Shown here: one piece after another, positions 7,537-14,075 of the stretch
Position numbering within the stretch: position 1 is the stretch's first letter
Layout: each line of letters starts with the position of its first letter
Origin: Planctomycetota bacterium
GTDB lineage: Bacteria; Planctomycetota; Planctomycetia; Pirellulales; Lacipirellulaceae
Length of the DNA: 14,863 nucleotides
NCBI GenBank assembly: GCA_022614705.1
Contig: JAKEIB010000065.1
Span: 1-14,863 of the forward strand
Reading direction: 5' to 3'
Program-made: the position numbers and the translations under genes
Notes under the pieces: model-generated
The model's input: only the letters and a program-made list of their open reading frames with translations
What the model was told of the DNA's origin: nothing
The model's database searches: none

Positions 7537-8406
7537 ATGAACAACTCTTCCGTCGAAACCAAGCAACGACCCCCGCAGACGCAATCGCGACAACCGGGGA
7601 TTGAATCGCAAATGCGCCCCCAGCCGGAGTCGGAAGGCTCGGACTATCGGGCCGCCGACAAACTGCGCGACATGGTAGCGCTCATCACGGGCGGCGACAG
7701 CGGCATCGGCCGCGCGGTGGCCATCGCATACGCCAAGGAAGGCGCGGATGTGGCCATCGTCTATCTCAACGAACACGACGACGCGCAGGAAACAAAGCGC
7801 AAGGTCGAGGCAATTGGGCAACATTGTATTGTTATCGCAGGCGACGTCGGCGACCCCGAGTTCTGCGCGGATGCCGTATCGCTGACCGTCGAGGAATTCG
7901 GCAAGCTCGATATCCTGGTGAACAATGCGGCCGAGCAACATCCGCAGGCGTCGCTGCTCGATATCACGCCCGAGCAATTGGAGCGCACATTTCGCACGAA
8001 TATCTTCGCGTACTTCTACATGGCGCGCGAAGCGCTCAAACATTTGCCTCCGGGCGGCGTGATCATCAACACGAGCTCGGTAACCGCGTATCGGGGCAGC
8101 GACCGATTAGTCGACTACGCTTCGACCAAGGCGGCCATTGTCGGGTTCACGCGCTCGTTGGCTTTGTCGCTGGCCGACAAGGACATCCGCGTGAACGGCG
8201 TGGCACCTGGCCCCATTTGGACGCCGCTTATTCCGTCGACGTTCGGAGCGGAGGAGGTCGCGACATTCGGCTCGGACGTGCCGATGCAGCGGGCCGGGCA
8301 GCCGGATGAAGTCGCACCTTCGTTTGTTTTTTTGGCATCCTCGGATTCGTCGTACATGACTGGCCAAATGCTGCACCCGAATGGCGGTGAAGTGGTCAAC
8401 GCATGA
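7537..8406 (+). CDS. Short-chain dehydrogenase/reductase, YghA/YhdF type
   Basis: NAD(P)-dependent oxidoreductase of 289 residues, the usual length for the YghA/YhdF/YdaD group of general-stress short-chain dehydrogenases, which carry a disordered Gln/Pro-rich N-terminal extension of about 40 residues as seen here. The Rossmann loop TGGDSGIG is at 51-58, NNAAEQ follows in the middle, and the catalytic set is S181, Y194 and K198 (YASTK). The substrate is probably a small aldehyde or ketone, which the sequence does not settle. I chose the ATG at 7537 because AGGA lies nine bases upstream; the longer GTG-initiated frame from 7477 overlaps the lipoprotein stop and adds unlike sequence. It lies between a lipoprotein and a secreted protein in what looks like one transcription unit. 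Confidence 0.92.
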   Translation: MNNSSVETKQRPPQTQSRQPGIESQMRPQPESEGSDYRAADKLRDMVALITGGDSGIGRAVAIAYAKEGADVAIVYLNEHDDAQETKRKVEAIGQHCIVIAGDVGDPEFCADAVSLTVEEFGKLDILVNNAAEQHPQASLLDITPEQLERTFRTNIFAYFYMAREALKHLPPGGVIINTSSVTAYRGSDRLVDYASTKAAIVGFTRSLALSLADKDIRVNGVAPGPIWTPLIPSTFGAEEVATFGSDVPMQRAGQPDEVAPSFVFLASSDSSYMTGQMLHPNGGEVVNA

Positions 8407-8448
8407 GCGGGTCAAGGATTGGGGGTGGTTCTCGGTTTCCCCGTATTT

Positions 8449-8456
8449 AAGGAGGT
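8449..8456 (+). promoter_or_regulatory. Perfect Shine-Dalgarno for the secreted Gly/Ser/Asn-rich protein
   Basis: AAGGAGGT is a full match to the 16S anti-Shine-Dalgarno, six bases before the ATG at 8463. It is the strongest ribosome site I saw in the window and suggests high translation. It fixes the start at 8463 rather than the TTG at 8457. Confidence 0.8.
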
Positions 8457-8462
8457 TTGATC

Positions 8463-9116
8463 ATGTCGCGAAAACTGGGTCTGTATTTAGTTGCGATCGC
8501 TACCGCGCTCGCGACGTTCGCTACCGCCGACGATGCGCAAGCGCGGCGCTGGCGCAATGGCGGCAGCAATGGATCGTGGGGCAGCTACGGCTCAAACGGA
8601 AGCAACGGAAGCTTCGGCAGCTTCGGCGGACGATTCTTCCGCCGCAACGGCAGCTTTGGATCTCGTGGCGGCTATGGCTCGAACGGCGGATACAGCTCCA
8701 ACGGCAGCTGTGGATCGCATGGTGGCTACTCTTCGAACGGCGGCTCCCATGAGGGCGAAGTCCATTACGGCGAACGACATGAAGGTCATGTTGACGCCGA
8801 TCAAGGCGCGCGTGAAGAACGGGAAACCGGCTATCGCGGCGTGGAATCGGAACGGACTCTCGAAACGACCCGGCCCATGCCGATTCCAGCTGACGCGGAG
8901 CGCAGTGAACTGCGAGACGAGGAACAAGCCATCGAGGCACGAACCGAATCTCGCGAAGCGTCACAGCAAGAACAGCAGGGGCAGGCCAATCAGAGCCGAA
9001 CGAATGCAAGTAGTCCTGAGCTCAATCCGCCGCAACAACCGGAAGATCAACCGCAAGCGGAGGAGCCGCAACGGGAACAGCCCGCCAGGTCGTCGACGAG
9101 CGAATCGGGCGGGTGA
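8463..9116 (+). CDS. Secreted Gly/Ser/Asn-rich low-complexity protein (217 aa)
   Basis: Not a family I can name. Residues 1-27 form a Sec signal peptide (MSRKLGLYLVAIATALATFA, cleavage likely after the Ala of ADDAQA). Residues 32-95 are a degenerate repeat of GSNG, GSFG, GGYSSNG-type units with aromatic residues spaced through a Gly/Ser/Asn matrix and a single Cys83. From 96 the protein changes to a His/Glu segment (HEGEVHYGERHEGHVD) and then a long Glu/Gln/Arg/Ser-rich, Pro-containing disordered tail. The shape suggests an exported structural or surface-coating protein, or a periplasmic protectant. It is the last gene of the lipoprotein-dehydrogenase unit (56 bases after the dehydrogenase), with a perfect ribosome site before it and a strong terminator after it. 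Confidence 0.75.
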   Translation: MSRKLGLYLVAIATALATFATADDAQARRWRNGGSNGSWGSYGSNGSNGSFGSFGGRFFRRNGSFGSRGGYGSNGGYSSNGSCGSHGGYSSNGGSHEGEVHYGERHEGHVDADQGAREERETGYRGVESERTLETTRPMPIPADAERSELRDEEQAIEARTESREASQQEQQGQANQSRTNASSPELNPPQQPEDQPQAEEPQREQPARSSTSESGG

Positions 9117-9133
9117 CAAAATTGGAATCGTGA

Positions 9134-9157
9134 CGTGCCGGTAAAGTTGCCGGCACG
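9134..9157 (+). other. GC-rich hairpin after the secreted protein gene
   Basis: CGTGCCGG (9134-9141) and CCGGCACG (9150-9157) pair perfectly over eight bases with an eight-base loop, 17 bases after the stop. It has no T-run and lies directly before the true terminator, so it may protect the 3' end of the transcript. Confidence 0.55.
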
Positions 9158-9166
9158 CCATCCTAG

Positions 9167-9211
9167 ATCGCTGGCTGGGCGATTCCCCCACCGCCTGGCC
9201 AGCGATTTTTT
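9167..9211 (+). terminator. Intrinsic terminator of the 7220-9116 operon
   Basis: ATCGCTGGC (9167-9175) pairs with GCCAGCGAT (9198-9206). The stem is extended inward by TGGGC/GCCTG with two wobble pairs, and six Ts (9206-9211) follow. This is the clearest rho-independent terminator in the window and bounds the operon. Confidence 0.85.
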
Positions 9212-9262
9212 GTGCAATCGGTAGCTGACCTCTCTAAGGCCGACTTATTGGCTAACACGGCG

Positions 9263-9399
9263 GAGTTTTGTCACACCCTGTCGAACACGATTTTTCGGGA
9301 CAAAACTCCCCATGAATGTCACCCCCAAAAGAGTGTTCCGCCTGCATTTAAAGGCGTTTCGCGACGCGGGGGGGTGACAAAAGTCCCCGAGTTTTGTCC
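9263..9399. repeat. Palindromic element built on GAGTTTTGTC
   Basis: GAGTTTTGTC occurs at 9263-9272 (+), 9299-9308 (-) and 9389-9398 (+). The last two are ends of a larger imperfect inverted repeat: TGTCACCCCC at 9317-9326 is the exact complement of GGGGGTGACA at 9370-9379, so each arm reads GGGGGTGACA, 8-9 bases, GAGTTTTGTCC. The arms span about 30 bases each around a 43-base centre that can itself pair (CGCCT/AGGCG). A fourth variant, GACTTTTGTC, lies within the right arm on the minus strand. The structure resembles a REP/MITE-type element; no transposase is nearby. Confidence 0.7.
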
Positions 9400-9642
9400 A
9401 CGGCGGGCACGTTAGGAGTGACAGTTCGCGTGACACTTCGGGCGAGAACCGGCAAAGGCTATCGCTCGCGTTCGTGCGCGCACCGGCAGCGCCTATTCAC
9501 GGCCAGTGAACGCGCACAGCCAATCGAGATGCCAAACAGCTAGTGCACAGAGGCAAGAATCAACGTAGCACAAGGGGCGGCCGATTTCAGCAACGATTTT
9601 TGGCCACCATCCAAACGGCCAGTCGAAGCCTTGAAATCCTCG

Positions 9643-9716
9643 AAAGGGGACAAAGGGGACAAGTTCTGTGTAGGGCCATCCGCGAGAATCTTGTGTGGCA
9701 TTTGCGCAGGGCCATC
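9643..9716. repeat. Tandem AAAGGGGAC and paired AGGGCCATC repeats
   Basis: AAAGGGGAC is repeated back to back at 9643-9651 and 9652-9660. AGGGCCATC occurs at 9672-9680 and again at 9708-9716, 36 bases apart. Similar GGGGACAAA-type blocks are frequent in intergenic DNA near IS200-like REP-associated transposases of related bacteria (recollection, not tested). No transposase remains here. Confidence 0.5.
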
Positions 9717-9858
9717 GAAGTGAAGGCTGAGTATGTTCGCATCCTTGACGAGGCGCACACCGGCAGCACGGGCGGTGCAGCCGGTTGATGCCGCACGCTT
9801 GGCGTCCGTCAGCGGCTGAGTTCCGCTGAATGTAATTCGGACTGAGCATAGCCGAATT

Positions 9859-9874
9859 CTATACGCATGTATAG
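9859..9874. promoter_or_regulatory. Operator-like dyad CTATAC-N4-GTATAG
   Basis: A perfect six-base inverted repeat around GCAT lies in an AT-rich patch flanked by partly symmetric CCGAATTC and GAATTTGG. It is about 140 bases beyond the 3' end of the kinase gene and far from any start codon, so it has no obvious target gene. Confidence 0.3.
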
Positions 9875-10010
9875 ATATCGAATTTGGCCACTTGGGGGCT
9901 GGAAGGCGGGGCGGTTGTGTAGTCTCACGCAGTGGACGCGGAGGCGCGGAGGGAAGTAAATGGTAGAACCGGGGGCAATTTGCTCTTCCTGCTTCCTAGA
10001 CTCCCCGCGG

Positions 10011-12818
10011 TTATTGATCGTCCGCCGTCGGTGCCGGAAATTCGGATGACGACGGTGATTGATTTGCTTCCGGATGCGGCACGCCCAGCAACTCGGCGGC
10101 TTCGGCGCGGAAACGGATCAATTCCTTGTAGCCCGGGTGCTTGTCCATCCACTCTACCGCTTTGTCATACCACTCGCGAGCCTCGTCCTTGTGGCCCATC
10201 TGCCAGTGGGCCATGCTGAGATAGAGCCATCGTTTCGCATCGATGGAGTAGCGGCCTTTTGGTCCGGGCGTGAGCGCGAATGACCTCTCCAGTGCGTCGT
10301 CGCTTGCTTGCCAATCGCCGGCTCGGTACAGAGCAATGCCCAAGGCGTCCGTGGCCCGCCAATTCTTGGGTTGGTGTTGAACTGCTTCGCCGGCTATTTC
10401 CACGGCTCGACGCGGATTACGCAGTTCGACACTCGGAACGTTCGCGAGTATCTCCGCCAATTCGACGTACATCGAACCCCGATGCGGAGTTGGCACATTT
10501 TGGATGGCCATCTCATAAACGGAAATCGCCTCTTGCCACTTCTCCTGTTCAAGACAGTTGTAACCAAGACGGAAGTAGCTGCTCGCGTAATCAGGCTTCA
10601 ATCGTACGGCCTCGCGGAATTCTGCCTCGGCCGCGGCCAGTTTGCCGGATTTCTCGAGTAGAGCACCCAAAACTAGCCGGACGCCAGGACTGTTAGGACG
10701 ACGTGCTACTGCAGCGCGAGCAAATCCAACTGCGTCGTCCTGGTCTGCAGAAGGTATCCAGAGGATTTTAGCGAGATCCAGGTTGATCCAAAAGTCACCC
10801 GGATGCCGTCGCTGAGCACGTCGGAGTACATCGGTGCCCAGTTCATACTGCTCTGAACGAACGAACTGCGTGGCGAGGATCGCGATCCAAGCTGGTGGCT
10901 GGCTAACCAGTTCCTCTTCCTGCGCAAGGCTCTTAAGCGTTTCGACGTCGTTTTGCTGGATCGCGTCACGGAGCCGGTTCCGCCAGGCGTCATCATCCAC
11001 TTCACGAGCGATTGCGAACAACACTCTACGATCATGGTCCGGAGCCAAGGTCGCCCAATCGTCCAGCGCTGCGACCAAGTGCGGCTTAATTGGCGAGCCG
11101 CGAATGACGTCGGCGATTTCAGACACGTCTACCTCTTGGAGATGGGGAGGCAGAAGATGCGAGCGACCGGCATCGGCAAGACGATATGCCAGGCGGAGTT
11201 GCGGTAGATGCTTCAATCCGAAGTTTTGGAGAGCGATCAGATAGGCGTCGACCGTGCCGGGAGAGAAAGTAGAAAATGGGTGCTGATCGCCCCTTTCCAT
11301 TCGGATTTCCTCGAGGCGCTCGACCAGGCGCAGGTCAGTTTTCCACTGCTCAACGCGTCGCTGCAGTTGCGGCTGTGGTGCGCTGCTCGCCAACAGGGCG
11401 TCAGCCTTTTTCACGGCTGCCATTGCGTCCGAGAGTGCGTCCTTCTCATAGGCGGACTGTGCCTCTTGGATTGCCAGCGAGACTTCTCTCTCGACAGCCG
11501 TCTGCCGCGCCGCTCGGTCGCGCACCGCCCAGCCGACGCTGCCGGCCACGGCCGCGAGCGCGCCGAGGACTACGACGCTAAACAGCGCGGCAGTCGCCAA
11601 GGCCCGCTTGTTCCGCTTGGCAAGCTTGCGGAATCTATATCCCAGCGACGGCGGACAGGCTTCAATCGGCTCGTCGCGCAGGTAACGCTCCACGTCGCGC
11701 ACAAGGCTGTTGGCCGTCTCGTACCGCCGCGTGCGGTCCTTTTCCAGGCACTTCATCACGATCCAGTCCAGGTCGCCGCGGACCAGCTTCGAGAGCTTGG
11801 CCGGCTCGGTGTTGCGCTGGGCGGCGATCGACGGCAGCCGCTCGCCTGACTGGCTAATCCGCGTGCTCGGCTTGGGCGGCTCTTCTTCGCGGATGATGCG
11901 GCGGATTTCGTCCGCCGCCGCTTGTTTGAGCCGCTCGCGGTCGAATGGCGTTGTGCCGGTCAAGAGCTCGTACAAGAGCACGCCCAGTGAATAGATGTCG
12001 CTCCGCGTGTCGATATCGAGGCCGCTCATCGACGCCTGCTCGGGGCTCATGTAGAGCGGCGTGCCGAGCATCTGGGCGAATTGCGTGTAGATTGTCCGCT
12101 CGGTCAGCTGCTGGCTCAGCGCCTTGGCCACGCCGAAGTCGATCACCTTCACGACCGGCCGGCCGTCGTGGAGCGTCACCAGCACGTTCGTCGGCTTTAC
12201 ATCGCGGTGAATGATGCCCTTCTGGTGCGCGTGCTGGATGGCGTGGCAAAGTGAGAGAAACAAGTCCAGCCGCTCCCGCGGCGTGAGATGATGCTGGTCG
12301 CAATACTCTGTAATGGGAATGCCGCGGACCAATTCCATCACGAAGTACGGCCGGCCCGAGTCCGTGGCCCCGGCGTCGAACACCTTGGCGATATTCGGGT
12401 GGTCCATCAGCGCCAGCGCTTGCCGCTCGGCCTCGAAGCGGGCGATCACGTCGCGGGTGTCCATCCCCGGCTTGATGATCTTCAGCGCCACTTTGCGGCG
12501 GACGGGCCGGTGCTGCTCGGCCACGAACACCAGTCCGAACCCGCCTTCGCCAATCTGCTCCATCAACTTGTATGGCCCGACCAGCGTGCCGGGCCCTTCG
12601 GAGACGCGCTGGAACGCCGCCGTGTGAAGCGTGGCCACGGCCGGCCCCTCCATGAAGCTGCCCGCCTCGCCCGCTGCCGCCAGCAGCCGCTCGACCTCGC
12701 CCCGCAACCCCGCGTCCCCGCCGCAGGCTTCCGCGAGATAAGCCGCCCGCTCGGTCGGAGATGCGATCTCCGCCGCCCGGCCATAGATTGATTTCACGTC
12801 CGGTATTTCACCACTCAT
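10011..12818 (-). CDS. Membrane Ser/Thr protein kinase with TPR C-terminus
   Basis: PKN-type kinase of 935 residues. An N-terminal leader (1-75), common in planctomycete kinases, precedes the kinase domain (about 83-380): Gly loop GEGGFG at 90-95, ATP-binding K113, helix-C E131, catalytic HRDVKPTN at 204-211 (D206), DFG at 227-229, and SPE at 258-260 closing the activation segment. All catalytic residues are present. One membrane helix (406-428) places the kinase in the cytoplasm and the remaining 500 residues outside. After a coiled region (440-505) the outer part holds helical repeats, with recognisable TPRs at about 708-775 and 820-893, for protein-protein binding. AAAGGTGG lies before the ATG. 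The kinase half is markedly richer in GC than the C-terminal half (67% in 12001-12060 against 48% in 10501-10560). No partner phosphatase or substrate is adjacent. Confidence 0.94.
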   Translation of the reverse strand: MSGEIPDVKSIYGRAAEIASPTERAAYLAEACGGDAGLRGEVERLLAAAGEAGSFMEGPAVATLHTAAFQRVSEGPGTLVGPYKLMEQIGEGGFGLVFVAEQHRPVRRKVALKIIKPGMDTRDVIARFEAERQALALMDHPNIAKVFDAGATDSGRPYFVMELVRGIPITEYCDQHHLTPRERLDLFLSLCHAIQHAHQKGIIHRDVKPTNVLVTLHDGRPVVKVIDFGVAKALSQQLTERTIYTQFAQMLGTPLYMSPEQASMSGLDIDTRSDIYSLGVLLYELLTGTTPFDRERLKQAAADEIRRIIREEEPPKPSTRISQSGERLPSIAAQRNTEPAKLSKLVRGDLDWIVMKCLEKDRTRRYETANSLVRDVERYLRDEPIEACPPSLGYRFRKLAKRNKRALATAALFSVVVLGALAAVAGSVGWAVRDRAARQTAVEREVSLAIQEAQSAYEKDALSDAMAAVKKADALLASSAPQPQLQRRVEQWKTDLRLVERLEEIRMERGDQHPFSTFSPGTVDAYLIALQNFGLKHLPQLRLAYRLADAGRSHLLPPHLQEVDVSEIADVIRGSPIKPHLVAALDDWATLAPDHDRRVLFAIAREVDDDAWRNRLRDAIQQNDVETLKSLAQEEELVSQPPAWIAILATQFVRSEQYELGTDVLRRAQRRHPGDFWINLDLAKILWIPSADQDDAVGFARAAVARRPNSPGVRLVLGALLEKSGKLAAAEAEFREAVRLKPDYASSYFRLGYNCLEQEKWQEAISVYEMAIQNVPTPHRGSMYVELAEILANVPSVELRNPRRAVEIAGEAVQHQPKNWRATDALGIALYRAGDWQASDDALERSFALTPGPKGRYSIDAKRWLYLSMAHWQMGHKDEAREWYDKAVEWMDKHPGYKELIRFRAEAAELLGVPHPEANQSPSSSEFPAPTADDQ

Positions 12819-12936
12819 GACAGACCACCTTTCACAAGGCCTCTATCTGTCCATGCGACGTCTGAAAGCCGCGACTGCCAAGTTACCCGAAAAGATTGTA
12901 GCCGGCCCACGAACGGCTTGGCCAACAGGCCAGTGA

Positions 12937-12976
12937 CGACGATCCATTGCCGACAAAACTCCTCGGATTATCGTCG
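12937..12976. repeat. Nested hairpin with GACAAAACTC in its loop
   Basis: CGACGAT (12937-12943) pairs with ATCGTCG (12970-12976), and inside it CCGA (12950-12953) pairs with TCGG (12963-12966). The apical loop holds most of GACAAAACTC (12952-12961), the reverse complement of the ten-base motif found three times at 9263-9398. It lies about 120-160 bases upstream of the kinase start codon. Confidence 0.5.
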
Positions 12977-13095
12977 GGCCATTGGAATGCGCAAAGGAAA
13001 GCAGCCGGCCCGCGAGGGGTTCGTGTCCCGATCGCTTGCCAAATGGGGACGCGACCGTGCGGGCGGCTGCCGTGAGTGGAGCGGAAGCTTCACTT

Positions 13096-13226
13096 GTCAT
13101 CCTGAGGGAGGCTCGGCGACCGAAGGATCTACTTGTCCCGCCGAGATTCTTCGCTTCGCTCAGAATGACGCCCTCAGCCAATTGGTTCAAGATTCTTCGC
13201 TACGCTGCGCTTCGCTCAGAATGACG
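13096..13226. repeat. Palindromic GATTCTTCGC...TCAGAATGAC repeat cluster
   Basis: Three related units: an inverted copy at 13096-13130 (GTCATCCTGAG ... GAAGGATCT), a direct copy at 13144-13170 (AGATTCTTCGC then TTCGCTCAGAATGACG) and a second direct copy at 13190-13226 with a ten-base TACGCTGCGC insertion. The first two face each other as an imperfect palindrome. I recognise this as a dispersed intergenic repeat seen in many environmental bacterial genomes. It lies just downstream of the YciF gene and may act as its transcript end. Confidence 0.7.
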
Positions 13227-13236
13227 CATGGAGTCA

Positions 13237-13743
13237 CTAGGCCGAGGCTGGGTTGACGGCGCCTTCGGCGATTTCGGTGAGTTTGTGGTCGGTCTCCTTT
13301 TCCTCGTCGAGAGTCTCTTGCAGCAGCTCGGCCGAGTAGTCGTCGTTGAGTTGCCGGGCGAGCGCGCGGGCGGTTCCGTAGCCGGCCATTTCATAGTGCT
13401 CGACTTTTTGGGCCGCGCAGATAAGGGCGGCGTCGATCGTGTCGGGGTCACCGTCGGCGTCCAGGACATGGCTGCCTTCCTTAATCAGTCCGACCATCGC
13501 GTCGCACTTCACACGGCCGGCCACGATGCCTCGGTGCTCGAACACGGAATTCAGGCGTTCGATGTGCTTTTCGGTTTGCCGCAGGTGGTCCTGGAAGGCC
13601 CGCTTCAAATCGGGATTGCTGGCTTTTTCGGCCATTTGCGGCAAGGTATCCGTGATTCGATGCTCGGCATCGTTCAAATCCTTCAATTCGTGCTGGAGCA
13701 AGTCGGCTAAGGAATTGAGTTTTTCGCTTGTGAAGATTCCCAT
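13237..13743 (-). CDS. YciE/YciF-family (DUF892) ferritin-like protein
   Basis: Protein of 168 residues, the normal length for the YciE/YciF family, beginning with the typical M-I-F/L-L-x-D/H-E-L-x-D-L-x-D-A-E pattern (SLADLLQHELKDLNDAEHRI at 11-30). The four-helix bundle carries conserved acidic and histidine residues that fit a dinuclear metal site: E19 and E27 in helix 1, E58 and H60 in helix 2 (QTEKHIERL), E115, H116 and E118 in helix 3 (KVEHYEMAGYG) and E147-D152 in helix 4. Family members are induced by osmotic and other stresses; the reaction is not established. GGAGG lies nine bases before the ATG. A near-consensus sigma54 site lies about 80 bases upstream and a repeat cluster follows the stop. 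It appears to be transcribed alone. Confidence 0.93.
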   Translation of the reverse strand: MGIFTSEKLNSLADLLQHELKDLNDAEHRITDTLPQMAEKASNPDLKRAFQDHLRQTEKHIERLNSVFEHRGIVAGRVKCDAMVGLIKEGSHVLDADGDPDTIDAALICAAQKVEHYEMAGYGTARALARQLNDDYSAELLQETLDEEKETDHKLTEIAEGAVNPASA

Positions 13744-13823
13744 CGCTTTGATCCTCCATTGTATTTCCGTTAGATTTCGTTCCTTCGTCGGTCAACGATT
13801 CGACCGACGATCGAGCTCAATGA

Positions 13824-13838
13824 GCATACGTCGTGCCA
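13824..13838 (-). promoter_or_regulatory. Near-consensus sigma54 promoter for the YciF gene
   Basis: Read on the minus strand from 13838 to 13824 the sequence is TGGCACG-ACGT-ATGC, matching ten of eleven positions of TGGCACG-N4-TTGC with GG and GC exactly ten bases apart. The predicted start near 13812 leaves a leader of about 69 bases to the ATG at 13743. It is the best -24/-12 match I found and is in the correct orientation. Confidence 0.55.
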
Positions 13839-13885
13839 ACGGTCGCAAACGGAATCGCCAGGTCGGAGGCAGTCGACAAAAAAAG

Positions 13886-13983
13886 ATACACGGGACGGCG
13901 GCATCGGCTGGAGAGTGTACGGCAACTGCCGAGAAATCTCTTTGCGCGATTGCTGATCTTGGCGGGAACACCGCCCCGTGTAT
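13886..13983. promoter_or_regulatory. Inverted pair ATACACGGGACGG / CCGCCCCGTGTAT, possible enhancer sites
   Basis: The arms at 13886-13898 and 13971-13983 are reverse complements with one mismatch. Relative to the predicted YciF start they lie near -74 to -86 and -159 to -171, where bacterial enhancer-binding proteins usually bind. Between them are two small hairpins (CGGCA/TGCCG at 13920-13931 and GAGA/TCTC at 13931-13940), so a roughly 100-base structured RNA is the main alternative. Confidence 0.4.
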
Positions 13984-14075
13984 GGGCCTTTGCTAATGGA
14001 TAAAAAGATTGCTCGCAACGAGCGCGACAAACTTGTGCAATCGTTGTGCCGATGTCCCGAGCGATTTACCGGGTG

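Larger units (their letters stand above)
9117..10010. other. Repeat-rich intergenic region without genes
   Basis: About 890 bases between the operon terminator and the end of the leftward kinase gene. I see no credible coding sequence. The region contains the terminator, a palindromic element (9263-9399), tandem and dispersed nine-base repeats (9643-9716), a short dyad (9859-9874) and a GCGGAG-type tandem near 9936-9951 that resembles common degenerate intergenic repeats of environmental bacteria. AACCGGGGG (9967-9975) and CCCCGCGGTT (10003-10012) could form a bulged stem at the 3' end of the kinase gene, without a T-run. Confidence 0.5.
12819..13236. other. Intergenic region with hairpin and repeats, no gene
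   Basis: About 420 bases between two leftward genes, containing the 5' leader of the kinase gene, a nested hairpin carrying GACAAAACTC (12937-12976) and a palindromic repeat cluster (13096-13226). No credible coding sequence and no clear -24/-12 site for the kinase. Confidence 0.5.

Noticed and set aside
7081..8043. 320-codon minus-strand open frame
   Set aside because: It lies opposite the lipoprotein and dehydrogenase genes, whose motifs are unmistakable. The translation is a codon-bias shadow without domains.
8560..8760. Short repeated units that could suggest a CRISPR or tandem repeat array
   Set aside because: The repetition is degenerate, stays in the reading frame and encodes the GSNG/GGYSSNG repeats of the secreted protein. 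There are no conserved direct repeats with unique spacers.
9540..9758. 72-codon minus-strand frame within the repeat-rich intergenic region
   Set aside because: It is made largely of repeat DNA (AAAGGGGAC and AGGGCCATC units), has no ribosome site and no recognisable family.
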